Assembly: GCA_039908535.1 (NCBI GenBank)
Contig: JAMOAW010000094.1
Coordinates: 1-8,603, forward strand
Direction: 5' to 3'
DNA from: JAMOAW01 sp039908535
GTDB taxonomy: Bacteria; Pseudomonadota; Magnetococcia; Magnetococcales; JADFZT01
Length of the DNA stretch: 8,603 bases
Part shown: positions 1 to 5,191 of the stretch, piece after piece
Numbering within the stretch: the first letter of the stretch is position 1
How the letters are laid out: each line of letters begins with the position of its first letter
Position numbers and translations under genes: made by a program
Notes under the pieces: model-generated
Told to the model about the DNA's origin: nothing
Databases searched by the model: none
What the model saw: the letters and a program-made list of their open reading frames with translations, nothing else

Positions 1-87
1 TTTGGGTGACATGATGAGGGACTCCAGGAATCACTATTCTTGCTAAACGTGTCATATTGTGAGGATAGAATGGAATTAGTCGTTTGT

Positions 88-119
88 CTAGCAATTATGT
101 ATTGTGTCACCAGAATTCG
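88..119. repeat. Short interspersed repeat, copy 1 (left flank of RAYT relic)
   Basis: This is a 32-base unit running from CTAGCAATTATG to CACCAGAATTCG. Exact copies lie at 361-392 and 397-428, and its last 20 bases recur at 339-358. On the minus strand it reads GAATTCTGGTGACACAATAC and then a short CAAT/ATTG inverted pair. It directly abuts the 3' end of the RAYT-like fragment, where its translation (NSGDTI) replaces the expected continuation of the transposase. All copies have the same orientation. Confidence 0.9.
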
Positions 120-120
120 C

Positions 121-338
121 GATCATATAACGAGTATACCAGCGATGGGCTTCTCCGATCCCAGAACCCAAGCTGCTCTCTGTTTGTGGTACTGCAATCA
201 AGTGAACATGATTCGTCAGAACATGATTCGTCATTAGGCAATATGCCCAAATCGATAATCCTTTTCTGGAGCACCAAGTGGCCATCAATTTCAGATATTC
301 TTGATAATCATCGTTATCAAAAAACGTAGATTGACGGG
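121..338 (-). pseudogene. Fragment of a REP-associated tyrosine transposase (RAYT, Y1_Tnp/IS200-like family)
   Basis: Read on the minus strand from about 336 down to 121, one open frame gives RQSTFFDNDDYQEYLKL, then WAYCLM, a TNHVHLIAVP stretch and GEAHRWYTRYMI. From memory of the family, this matches the central part of RAYT transposases. The HVHL piece is the HUH metal-binding motif of these single-strand nucleases. The N-terminal start and everything after the EAHRRYTR region are missing, including the region expected to carry the catalytic tyrosine. A 15-base in-frame tandem duplication at 204-233 inserts five extra residues (giving TNHVLTNHVHL) at the HUH motif. Both ends run straight into copies of the same short repeat (88-119 and 339-358), so the fragment appears to have been cut out of a longer gene by events at the repeats. 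It should be inactive. RAYTs are known to be associated with short palindromic repeats, which fits the repeats nearby. The family is fairly sure; the exact limits are approximate. Confidence 0.8.
204..233. repeat. 15-base perfect tandem duplication inside the RAYT relic
   Basis: GAACATGATTCGTCA occurs twice in a row (204-218 and 219-233). The length is a multiple of three, so the frame of the relic stays open while five residues (LTNHV) are repeated at the HUH motif. This looks like replication slippage in a gene no longer under selection. Confidence 0.95.
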
Positions 339-358
339 TATTGTGTCACCAGAATTCG
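339..358. repeat. Short interspersed repeat, truncated copy 2 (right flank of RAYT relic)
   Basis: TATTGTGTCACCAGAATTCG is identical to the last 20 bases of the full 32-base unit. The first 12 bases of the unit are absent and RAYT-derived sequence stands in their place. Two bases (TG) separate it from the next copy at 361. Confidence 0.9.
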
Positions 359-360
359 TG

Positions 361-428
361 CTAGCAATTATGTATTGTGTCACCAGAATTCGTGCTCTAG
401 CAATTATGTATTGTGTCACCAGAATTCG
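361..428. repeat. Short interspersed repeat, copies 3 and 4 in tandem
   Basis: Two exact copies of the 32-base unit (361-392 and 397-428) are separated by four bases, TGCT, giving a period of 36. Together with 339-358 they form a short head-to-tail cluster on one side of the RAYT relic. The gap is far too short to be a CRISPR spacer. Frames through the cluster read repeated ILVTQYII or NSGDTI, which reflects the repeats and is not a real protein. Confidence 0.9.
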
Positions 429-658
429 CGCCTTCTCACGGCGCACGGGACACCCCACTGAATTCATGCATCCCAGGGAATTCCCTGGACTCCCGAATAA
501 ATTCCCTTTTCTCGTTGCATATGATCTATTTGGCATAACTTTTTTGCTTTATAGACCACTAAAATTTTTAGTTTAGAAAAATTTATAATTTTTTTTAGAG
601 TAAATAAACAAGGAAAAAATCAAAGCCCAATAAAAAAACAAACCATCTGGCAAACATA

Positions 659-670
659 TGTCAGAGGTCG
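659..670. repeat. TGTCAGAGGTCG motif, first copy
   Basis: The same 12 bases recur in the same orientation at 950-961, and the shorter AGAGGTCGG is also at 933-941. The bases just before it (CTGGCA, from 648) can pair with TGTCAG in a six-base stem. It may be a remnant of a mobile-element end, but no transposase is attached to it. Confidence 0.45.
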
Positions 671-868
671 ACTTAAAAATATTCATCAACCGAAAAATAA
701 GGAGAACCGCCGTCCCACGCTCAATTGGCCCTGTTTTGTCGCCAATTCTGCATTTCAGTATTTCTGTATCCATAAATTTTAACAATCATTTCAACCTACT
801 ACGACGAATATTTCATTTTCTCTGTCCGATGTCGACAGTTCGTTTTCGGTAACACTCGACTCTGCCAA

Positions 869-888
869 GGTGCGAGACGGGATCGAAC
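869..888 (-). other. Fragment resembling the 3' part of tRNA-Ala
   Basis: On the minus strand this segment begins GTTCGATCCCGTCT, exactly as in the T-loop and T-stem of the tRNA-Ala at 1166-1241. It continues into the acceptor strand with 18 of 20 bases identical (compare 1170-1189). The 5' half of a T-stem is not there, so it is not a gene. It lies downstream of the tRNA 3' end and in the same orientation. That is the layout left when an element integrates at a tRNA 3' end and the displaced end remains as the distal attachment site. With only 20 bases, chance or another tRNA relic cannot be excluded. Confidence 0.4.
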
Positions 889-932
889 TCAGCATTTTTG
901 CGTATATTGCATAAGTGCCTGATTTTTATGGG

Positions 933-983
933 AGAGGTCGGGGTAAATTTGTCAGAGGTCGGATTGGCAAAAGTCCTCTGGCA
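933..983. repeat. AGAGGTCGG direct repeats with an imperfect hairpin
   Basis: AGAGGTCGG occurs at 933-941 and 954-962, 21 bases apart. TGTCAGAGG (950-958) can pair with CCTCTGGCA (975-983) as a nine-pair stem with one G-T pair and a 16-base loop. There is no T-tract, so it does not look like a terminator. It could be the decayed end of a mobile element. Confidence 0.45.
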
Positions 984-1108
984 CCGATAGAGAGAGAAAA
1001 AAGAGGGGTGTTTTGGGAGAAAAAAGAGCGTGTATCGACCTATGAAAAATTGGACATCTGTTTTTGTGTTGTTTGTTAACCATTGAATTTATTTGCTATT
1101 TTTAAATG

Positions 1109-1132
1109 AAAAAAGCCGCTTTTGAGGGCGGC
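1109..1132 (-). terminator. Rho-independent terminator of the tRNA-Ala unit
   Basis: On the minus strand GCCGC (1132-1128) pairs with GCGGC (1119-1115) around an eight-base loop and is followed at once by six T (1114-1109). It sits 34 bases past the encoded CCA of the tRNA, in the right orientation to end its transcript. Confidence 0.8.
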
Positions 1133-1165
1133 CTTATCGGATTTATCATTCGATGCTTTTTTAAT

Positions 1166-1241
1166 TGGTGGAGCCAGACGGGATCGAACCGTCGACCTCT
1201 TGAATGCCATTCAAGCACTCTCCCAGCTGAGCTATGGCCCC
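1166..1241 (-). tRNA. tRNA-Ala, anticodon GGC
   Basis: The minus strand folds into a complete 76-base cloverleaf. The acceptor arm is GGGGCCA paired with TGGCTCC. The D-stem is GCTC/GAGT, and the anticodon arm CTTGA/TCAAG holds loop ATGGCAT, giving anticodon GGC. The T-arm GACGG/CCGTC encloses TTCGATC. The third acceptor pair is G3-U70, the classic identity element recognised by alanyl-tRNA synthetase. CCA is encoded at 1168-1166. The tRNA reads GCC and GCU alanine codons. It stands alone with its own promoter and terminator. The synthetase that charges it, alaS, is about 4 kb away on the other strand. Confidence 0.98.
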
Positions 1242-1256
1242 ATGTAACTTGGGTGA

Positions 1257-1286
1257 ATCATAAACAGGAGAGGGGGGTGGTGTCAA
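1257..1286 (-). promoter_or_regulatory. Sigma-70 type promoter for tRNA-Ala
   Basis: On the minus strand a consensus -35 TTGACA (1286-1281) is followed after 18 bases by TATGAT (1262-1257). The predicted start of transcription is roughly 10 bases before the mature tRNA 5' end at 1241. The near-perfect boxes fit a strongly expressed stable RNA. The spacer is C-rich. Confidence 0.75.
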
Positions 1287-1353
1287 GCGATTATGTGTGG
1301 ATTTTTTTTTTTATAATTTGCAGAACACGCACCCCCTGTCTTACTCTTTGAAA

Positions 1354-2940
1354 TTAATAACGAACCAACTTGACCTCTAAGACATTTTTAATCTCACGCA
1401 GATGTTGTAAGACATCAAAGGGAACGTCATTGTCCACATTGATGAAGGCAATGGCATGGCCTCCCGCACTCTTACGACCGAGATGAAAATTGGCAATGTT
1501 TATGTTGTTATCACCTAAAATCGTTCCTACCTTGCCAATCAGTCCAGGGCTATCCTGGTTGGATATAAATAAGAGATTGCCAATGGGAGTGGCTTCAATA
1601 GGCACATCATTCATGGCAACAACACGGGGTTGACCATCATGAAAAACGGCTCCAGAGATGCAACGTTCGCGTCGTTCTGTGGTAATGGCAACATTGATCA
1701 ACGAGGTAAACCCCTTTTTAGAACGCGGTTGTGAACTTTCAATAACCTCTACACCACGTTCTTCGGCTATAATGGGGGCATTGACTAAATTAATATGGCT
1801 TCCTAACATGGGGGTAAGAAGGCTGTTTAATATGGCATAGGTGATGGGCTTGGTGTTGTAATCTATAAGTTCCCCTTCATAGGTGATCACTACCCGTCGA
1901 ATGCTGGATTCGGTTAATTGACCAAGTGTCGTCCCCAATTTATCCCCTAAATTTAAAAAGGGGCGCAGCCTGGGAAGATCTTCCTCAGTGACCGAGGGAA
2001 TATTGAGGGCGTTTTGAACCGAACCCTTGAGTAAAAAATTAGATATCTGCTCGGCAATTTGAATCGCAACATTAATCTGAGCCTCCTTGGTGCTGGCTCC
2101 TAAATGAGGGCTGAAAACAACATTGTCAAATTCAAACAATGGATTGTCCACAGCCGGCTCTTTTTCGTAAACATCCAATCCAGCCGCAAAAACTTTTCCC
2201 GACTTCAATGCCTCGTAAAGAGCCGCTTCATCCACAACGCCACCTCGGGCACAATTAATGACAATTACCCCATCTTTCATCTTCGCAAAAGCATCGGCGT
2301 TGACAATGTGACGGGTATGGGGCGTCAATGGGGTATGAATGGTTAAAACATCCACCTGCGGCCAAAATTCATCTAAAGTAGGGGCTAAAATAATACCCAT
2401 ATCTTCCGCACGGGGACGGCTAATATAGGGATCAAAGGCTAAAACCCGCATTTTCAGAGCTTTAAAACGCTCCACTACCAAGGCACCAATGTTGCCCGTA
2501 CCAATAATGCCTAAAGTCTTGTTGTACAATTCCCGACCCATAAAACCATTCTTTTCCCATTTTCCAAGTCGCGTTGAGGCCGTGGCCGCTGGCAGATGAC
2601 GCGCCGCAGCAAGTGTCAAGGCTACCGTGTGTTCCGCCGTGGTAATGGTGTTACCAAAAGGGGCATTCATGACAATCACCCCATGTTTGGTGGCACTCGG
2701 GATATCAACATTGTCTACCCCAATACCAGCACGGCCAATCACGCGCAAATTGATCGCCGCATGGATCAATTCATCGGTAAGACGGGTGGTAGAACGAATG
2801 GCAATCCCATGATAGGCACCAATGATCGTTTTTAACTCCTGGGGGGTAAGGCCAGTAATAACATCAACATCAAGGCCCTGTGATCGAAAAATTTCTTCGG
2901 CTTTGGGAGACATCTTGTCAGCAATCAGGACTTTTGGCAT
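1354..2940 (-). CDS. serA: D-3-phosphoglycerate dehydrogenase, long form
   Basis: This 528-residue cytoplasmic enzyme oxidises 3-phosphoglycerate with NAD to 3-phosphohydroxypyruvate, the first step of serine synthesis. Visible features, numbered from the chosen start, are an N-terminal substrate domain (IRSTTRLT, GRAGIGVDN near 69-76), the NAD-binding GTGNIG at 147-152, and NCARGGVVDE with the catalytic Arg at 232. Glu 261 (EKEP) and His 279 (SPHLGAST) complete the catalytic set. An intervening regulatory domain follows (about 310-450), then a C-terminal ACT domain (about 456-528, DSPGLIGKVGTIL), usually linked to serine feedback. The length matches the roughly 525-residue class. The frame is open nine codons further upstream, but the ATG at 2940 is chosen because MPKVLIADK matches the family and AAGGA lies seven bases before it. 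It diverges from thiD. No hairpin with a T-tract was seen after the stop codon. Confidence 0.97.
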   Translation of the reverse strand: MPKVLIADKMSPKAEEIFRSQGLDVDVITGLTPQELKTIIGAYHGIAIRSTTRLTDELIHAAINLRVIGRAGIGVDNVDIPSATKHGVIVMNAPFGNTITTAEHTVALTLAAARHLPAATASTRLGKWEKNGFMGRELYNKTLGIIGTGNIGALVVERFKALKMRVLAFDPYISRPRAEDMGIILAPTLDEFWPQVDVLTIHTPLTPHTRHIVNADAFAKMKDGVIVINCARGGVVDEAALYEALKSGKVFAAGLDVYEKEPAVDNPLFEFDNVVFSPHLGASTKEAQINVAIQIAEQISNFLLKGSVQNALNIPSVTEEDLPRLRPFLNLGDKLGTTLGQLTESSIRRVVITYEGELIDYNTKPITYAILNSLLTPMLGSHINLVNAPIIAEERGVEVIESSQPRSKKGFTSLINVAITTERRERCISGAVFHDGQPRVVAMNDVPIEATPIGNLLFISNQDSPGLIGKVGTILGDNNINIANFHLGRKSAGGHAIAFINVDNDVPFDVLQHLREIKNVLEVKLVRY

Positions 2941-2947
2941 AGTGGTT

Positions 2948-2952
2948 TCCTT
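2948..2952 (-). promoter_or_regulatory. Ribosome binding site that fixes the serA start
   Basis: AAGGA on the minus strand lies seven bases before the ATG at 2940-2938. It supports this start over the in-frame upstream alternative at 2967, which would add nine residues not expected in the family. Confidence 0.7.
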
Positions 2953-2994
2953 AAAATATAAGTACAATCGTCAGTCGAGGGTTATACCCTGCAA

Positions 2995-3086
2995 GAACAT
3001 GATGCCCTGCGGGCAAAGAAAAAATCAAAGACAAGACCCTGGGGGATGAATCCCATAAGGTCTTGATTTTTTCAATACATGAACAT
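2995..3086. repeat. Dispersed palindromic repeat element in the serA-thiD spacer
   Basis: The element starts and ends with GAACAT. In order it holds a small hairpin TGCCC-TGC-GGGCA (3003-3015), an A-rich tract with ATCAAAGACAAGACC, then GGGGGATGAATCCC (3041-3054), then GGTCTTGATTTTTT and TACATGAACAT. The same modules, as reverse complement and in a shifted order, form the core of the right-end structure around 8320-8405. This is therefore a multi-copy family. CAAGACC (3032-3038) pairs with GGTCTTG (3059-3065) with a smaller hairpin inside. Compared with the right-end copy, an extra six or seven bases (about 3029-3035) break the outer stem. Confidence 0.8.
3019..3072. terminator. Hairpin with T-tracts on both strands
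   Basis: The CAAGACC/GGTCTTG stem is followed on the plus strand by six T (3067-3072). On the minus strand an interrupted A/T extension leads to six T (3024-3019). Either strand could end transcription here, weakly. Since serA and thiD start on either side, their promoters probably lie between this hairpin and each gene, and the element would insulate the two units. Termination activity is inferred. Confidence 0.4.
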
Positions 3087-3138
3087 CACCATTTCGCAGA
3101 ATTTTAAAAGCGATTACACTATACACAGGTAGTAAAGA

Positions 3139-3951
3139 ATGACAACCGAACCTGAACATAAAATGAAAATGGGGCGCGTATTGGTGGTGGCGGGTTCCGA
3201 TTGTATCTCTGGTGCTGGTTTGCAGGTCGATTTAAAAACAATCACCGCCTTGGGTGGCTATGCCATGACCGCTGTAACCGCCGTGACAATTCAGGATACC
3301 CAAAAGGTGTATCGTATCTTGCCTGTGGAGCCTGAGTGGGTGGCAGAACAGATGCAAATCTGTCTAAAAGATGTGGGGGCCGATTGTATTAAACTGGGTA
3401 TGTTGGTTAATGTTGAAATTGTACGGGCGGTGGTGGATGTATTAAAAACCGTCCCACAGATTCCAGTGGTGGCTGACCCTGTCTTGATCGGTAGTGGGGG
3501 AGGTGTGTTGTTGGATGCTCAAGGTTTAGAGCTGTTTGTTGACCATCTCTTGCCGCGTCTCTCCTTGCTCACGCCCAATCTGCCAGAGGCCACCGCATTG
3601 ACCAGATTACATCTTCGCACCCTAGACGAGATCGAACGTGCGGCTCGTGTGTTGGGAAACCATCGTCGCTCTATATTGATCAAAGGAGGGCATGGGGAAG
3701 GAGAAACATTGGTGGATGTGTTATTTCATGCCAATGCCTACCACCATTTTTCTCACCAACGCCAGATGAATAGGGGTGTGCATGGCACCGGGTGTGCCTT
3801 GGCCTCTGCTATCGCCACTGGTCTTGCACAAAAAATGGCCCTACCCGCCGCCGTTGCCAGGGGAATTCAATTTGTCCAAATGGCCATCCGTTCCAGTTAC
3901 TCTCTTGGCAAAGGACAGCGGTTACTGGCGATGCCCGGGCCCATTTTTTAA
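3139..3951 (+). CDS. thiD: Hydroxymethylpyrimidine/phosphomethylpyrimidine kinase
   Basis: This 270-residue cytoplasmic kinase of the ribokinase fold phosphorylates HMP and then HMP-P to HMP-PP, the pyrimidine half of thiamine. Visible features are the N-terminal strand and glycine-rich loop RVLVVAGSD (about 13-21), DLKTITALGGYAMTAVTAVT (31-50) with the pyrimidine-site IQDT, KLGML (85-89), and ADPVLIGSGGGVLL (112-125). They continue with LLTPNLPEA (143-151), IKGGH (181-185) and the anion hole GTGC with catalytic Cys 219. The length is typical of a single-domain ThiD. The glycine-rich loop reads GSDCISGAGLQ where the family usually has GSDPSGGAGIQ. The ATG at 3139 follows AGGTAGTAAAGA; ATG codons at 3163 and 3169 are in frame but have no better ribosome site. 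A possible promoter is TTCGCA (3093-3098), 16 bases, TACACT (3115-3120). I saw no TPP riboswitch. Confidence 0.95.
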   Translation: MTTEPEHKMKMGRVLVVAGSDCISGAGLQVDLKTITALGGYAMTAVTAVTIQDTQKVYRILPVEPEWVAEQMQICLKDVGADCIKLGMLVNVEIVRAVVDVLKTVPQIPVVADPVLIGSGGGVLLDAQGLELFVDHLLPRLSLLTPNLPEATALTRLHLRTLDEIERAARVLGNHRRSILIKGGHGEGETLVDVLFHANAYHHFSHQRQMNRGVHGTGCALASAIATGLAQKMALPAAVARGIQFVQMAIRSSYSLGKGQRLLAMPGPIF

Positions 3952-4056
3952 GTTTTGACCCGAGATAAAAAACGGTTTACTTTACACATGCCTCTAACAA
4001 GATCATTTTAATGTTTGTTTGATCCATATTAGTTTGAAAGAAGAGAGTTATTTTGT

Positions 4057-4620
4057 ATGGGCATATCTAAATCACAGGTGACAGAGGAAAATTATGAGTT
4101 GGTCTATCGTTATGTTGAAGAGCATATCGGACGACAATGGAAGCTCTCCCCATCTACGATAGATAAATTTCAACGTCTTCCAATTAAATGCGATCCAGAG
4201 GGAACGGCCATTCAAACGTTGGAAATGTGGATCCAACGCCACCTTTTGTTGCAAACGCGGTTGGTAATGTTTGATGTCATTCGAGAAATTCAATTCGAAA
4301 AGGCCAAGGGAGGCGTGCAAATTTTACTCTCTTCAGAGACCCATCGCAGTTTACGTGAATTTAGAATTGCCACCTTCGGGGAGGGCAAAGGATCTATGGA
4401 ATTGGCTGTCCGCGCCCTATTGGATGGGGTCTCAAGGCAATTAAAACCCGAAACCAAACAACAATTGGAACAGTATGCGACCGCAGCCCAGCTAAAAAAT
4501 ATCGATCAGGCCGTTGTACATATGCTCTCTTTGGTTGATTCTGCTCGAAAAACAGATCCAGTTAAAAAAGAGTTGCAAGAAATGTTGCAAAATTTAAAAA
4601 AAGGTTCAAATGAGATCTAA
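4057..4620 (+). CDS. Unrecognised 187-residue protein, possibly with ribbon-helix-helix-like repeats
   Basis: I do not recognise this protein. It is soluble in appearance, with no signal peptide or membrane segment, and its tail (about 163-184) is rich in Lys, Glu and Leu and probably helical. Two internal stretches share a pattern: ILLSSETHRSLREF (89-102) followed by GSMELAVRALLDG (112-124), and QLKPETKQQLEQYATAAQLK (128-147) followed by NIDQAVVHMLSLV (148-160). Each reads as strand, turn with Thr, helix, turn, helix, which is the outline of ribbon-helix-helix DNA-binding units. That reading is inference. GAGAG lies nine bases before the ATG. The stop codon overlaps the start of recX by 11 bases, so the two are probably translated together with alaS downstream. 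A weak promoter candidate is TTGACC (3955-3960), 17 bases, TACTTT. A DNA-related role is possible from context only. Confidence 0.85.
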   Translation: MGISKSQVTEENYELVYRYVEEHIGRQWKLSPSTIDKFQRLPIKCDPEGTAIQTLEMWIQRHLLLQTRLVMFDVIREIQFEKAKGGVQILLSSETHRSLREFRIATFGEGKGSMELAVRALLDGVSRQLKPETKQQLEQYATAAQLKNIDQAVVHMLSLVDSARKTDPVKKELQEMLQNLKKGSNEI

Positions 4621-5152
4621 AACGCCTCTTATGAAAAAGCCTCTCTCTGCCGATAAAGATCAAATGTCCGACTCATCATCCATTGAGAGTGCATTTAAGG
4701 GCGTTTACGATACCGCTTTGCGGTGTTTGGGGCGGAGGGCCTATGGTGAAATGGAATTGCGTCGTAAACTGACCTCAATGGGTGCAGCAATGGCGCAAAT
4801 CGATCAGGCTTTGAACCGTTGCCGGCAATTTGGATACCTGGATGATGACTCTTTTGCCCAATCTTTTGCGCGCTCCAAAATGGTTGGACGTCACTATGGT
4901 CCACGCATGTTGCAGGCGCAGTTGCAAGAAAAAGGGGTGGCTTCAGAAACAATTGCTGCCGCAGTCGGGCAAATTTTGACCGAAGTGGATGTGGTGGATT
5001 TGGCTCAAGAGGCCCTAAATAAAAAATTTGGATCCTTGGAAATATTGGATCCTGAGAACAAAATGGAAGTTTTGAAAGCTAAAAAAAAACGGTTCGATTT
5101 TCTTGTGCGGCGTGGTTTTGATTACGATACCATTCGTAAGGTCTTGCCATAA
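4610..5152 (+). CDS. recX: Regulatory protein RecX
   Basis: This 180-residue protein belongs to the RecX family, which binds RecA filaments and modulates recombination and the SOS response. Three-helix repeats are visible: YDTALRCLGRRAYGEMELRRKL (33-54), then IDQALNRCRQFGYLDDDSFAQSFARSK (64-90) with the family's GYLDD-FA signature, and GPRMLQAQLQEKGV (97-110). A third repeat covers about 130-180, ending RRGFDYDTIRKVL. The first 30 residues are poorly conserved and Ser/Lys-rich. The ATG at 4610 is chosen because AAGG lies five bases ahead and it overlaps the previous gene by 11 bases, typical of translational coupling. Later ATGs at 4631 and 4664 are possible. alaS begins 39 bases after the stop. 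recA is not in the window; a recX-alaS order is familiar from other proteobacteria. Confidence 0.92.
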   Translation: MRSKTPLMKKPLSADKDQMSDSSSIESAFKGVYDTALRCLGRRAYGEMELRRKLTSMGAAMAQIDQALNRCRQFGYLDDDSFAQSFARSKMVGRHYGPRMLQAQLQEKGVASETIAAAVGQILTEVDVVDLAQEALNKKFGSLEILDPENKMEVLKAKKKRFDFLVRRGFDYDTIRKVLP

Positions 5153-5191
5153 CGATATTATTCATTCAAACGTTGGAGGCGTGAGGTAGGT

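Larger units (their letters stand above)
429..1108. other. AT-rich stretch without a recognisable gene
   Basis: No frame here gives a protein I recognise, and the few short open frames lack a convincing ribosome binding site. It contains a perfect 16-base palindrome, CCAGGGAA/TTCCCTGG, at 473-488, and ACTAAAA/TTTTAGT around one base at 558-572. It also holds three copies of an AGAGGTCG motif and a tRNA-like fragment at 869-888. The mixture of relics suggests an old insertion zone downstream of the tRNA gene. I see no intact transposase or integrase. Confidence 0.6.

Noticed and set aside
339..428. Repeats with a 36-base period as a CRISPR array
   Set aside because: The gaps are only two to four bases, the units are otherwise continuous copies, and there are no cas genes nearby.
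291..576. Open frames on both strands across the short repeats
   Set aside because: They translate the repeat itself (ILVTQYII, NSGDTI) and have no family resemblance or ribosome site.
573..852. Open frames of 64-70 codons on both strands
   Set aside because: Low-complexity AT-rich content, no recognisable motif and no convincing start; I treat the region as noncoding.
2941..2967. Nine-residue N-terminal extension of SerA
   Set aside because: The ATG at 2940 has a well-placed AAGGA and the protein then begins MPKVL as expected; the extension overlaps that ribosome site.
2941..3138. TPP riboswitch ahead of thiD
   Set aside because: The conserved CUGAGA and the GAACCUGAUC-type core are absent; the structure present is the dispersed repeat.
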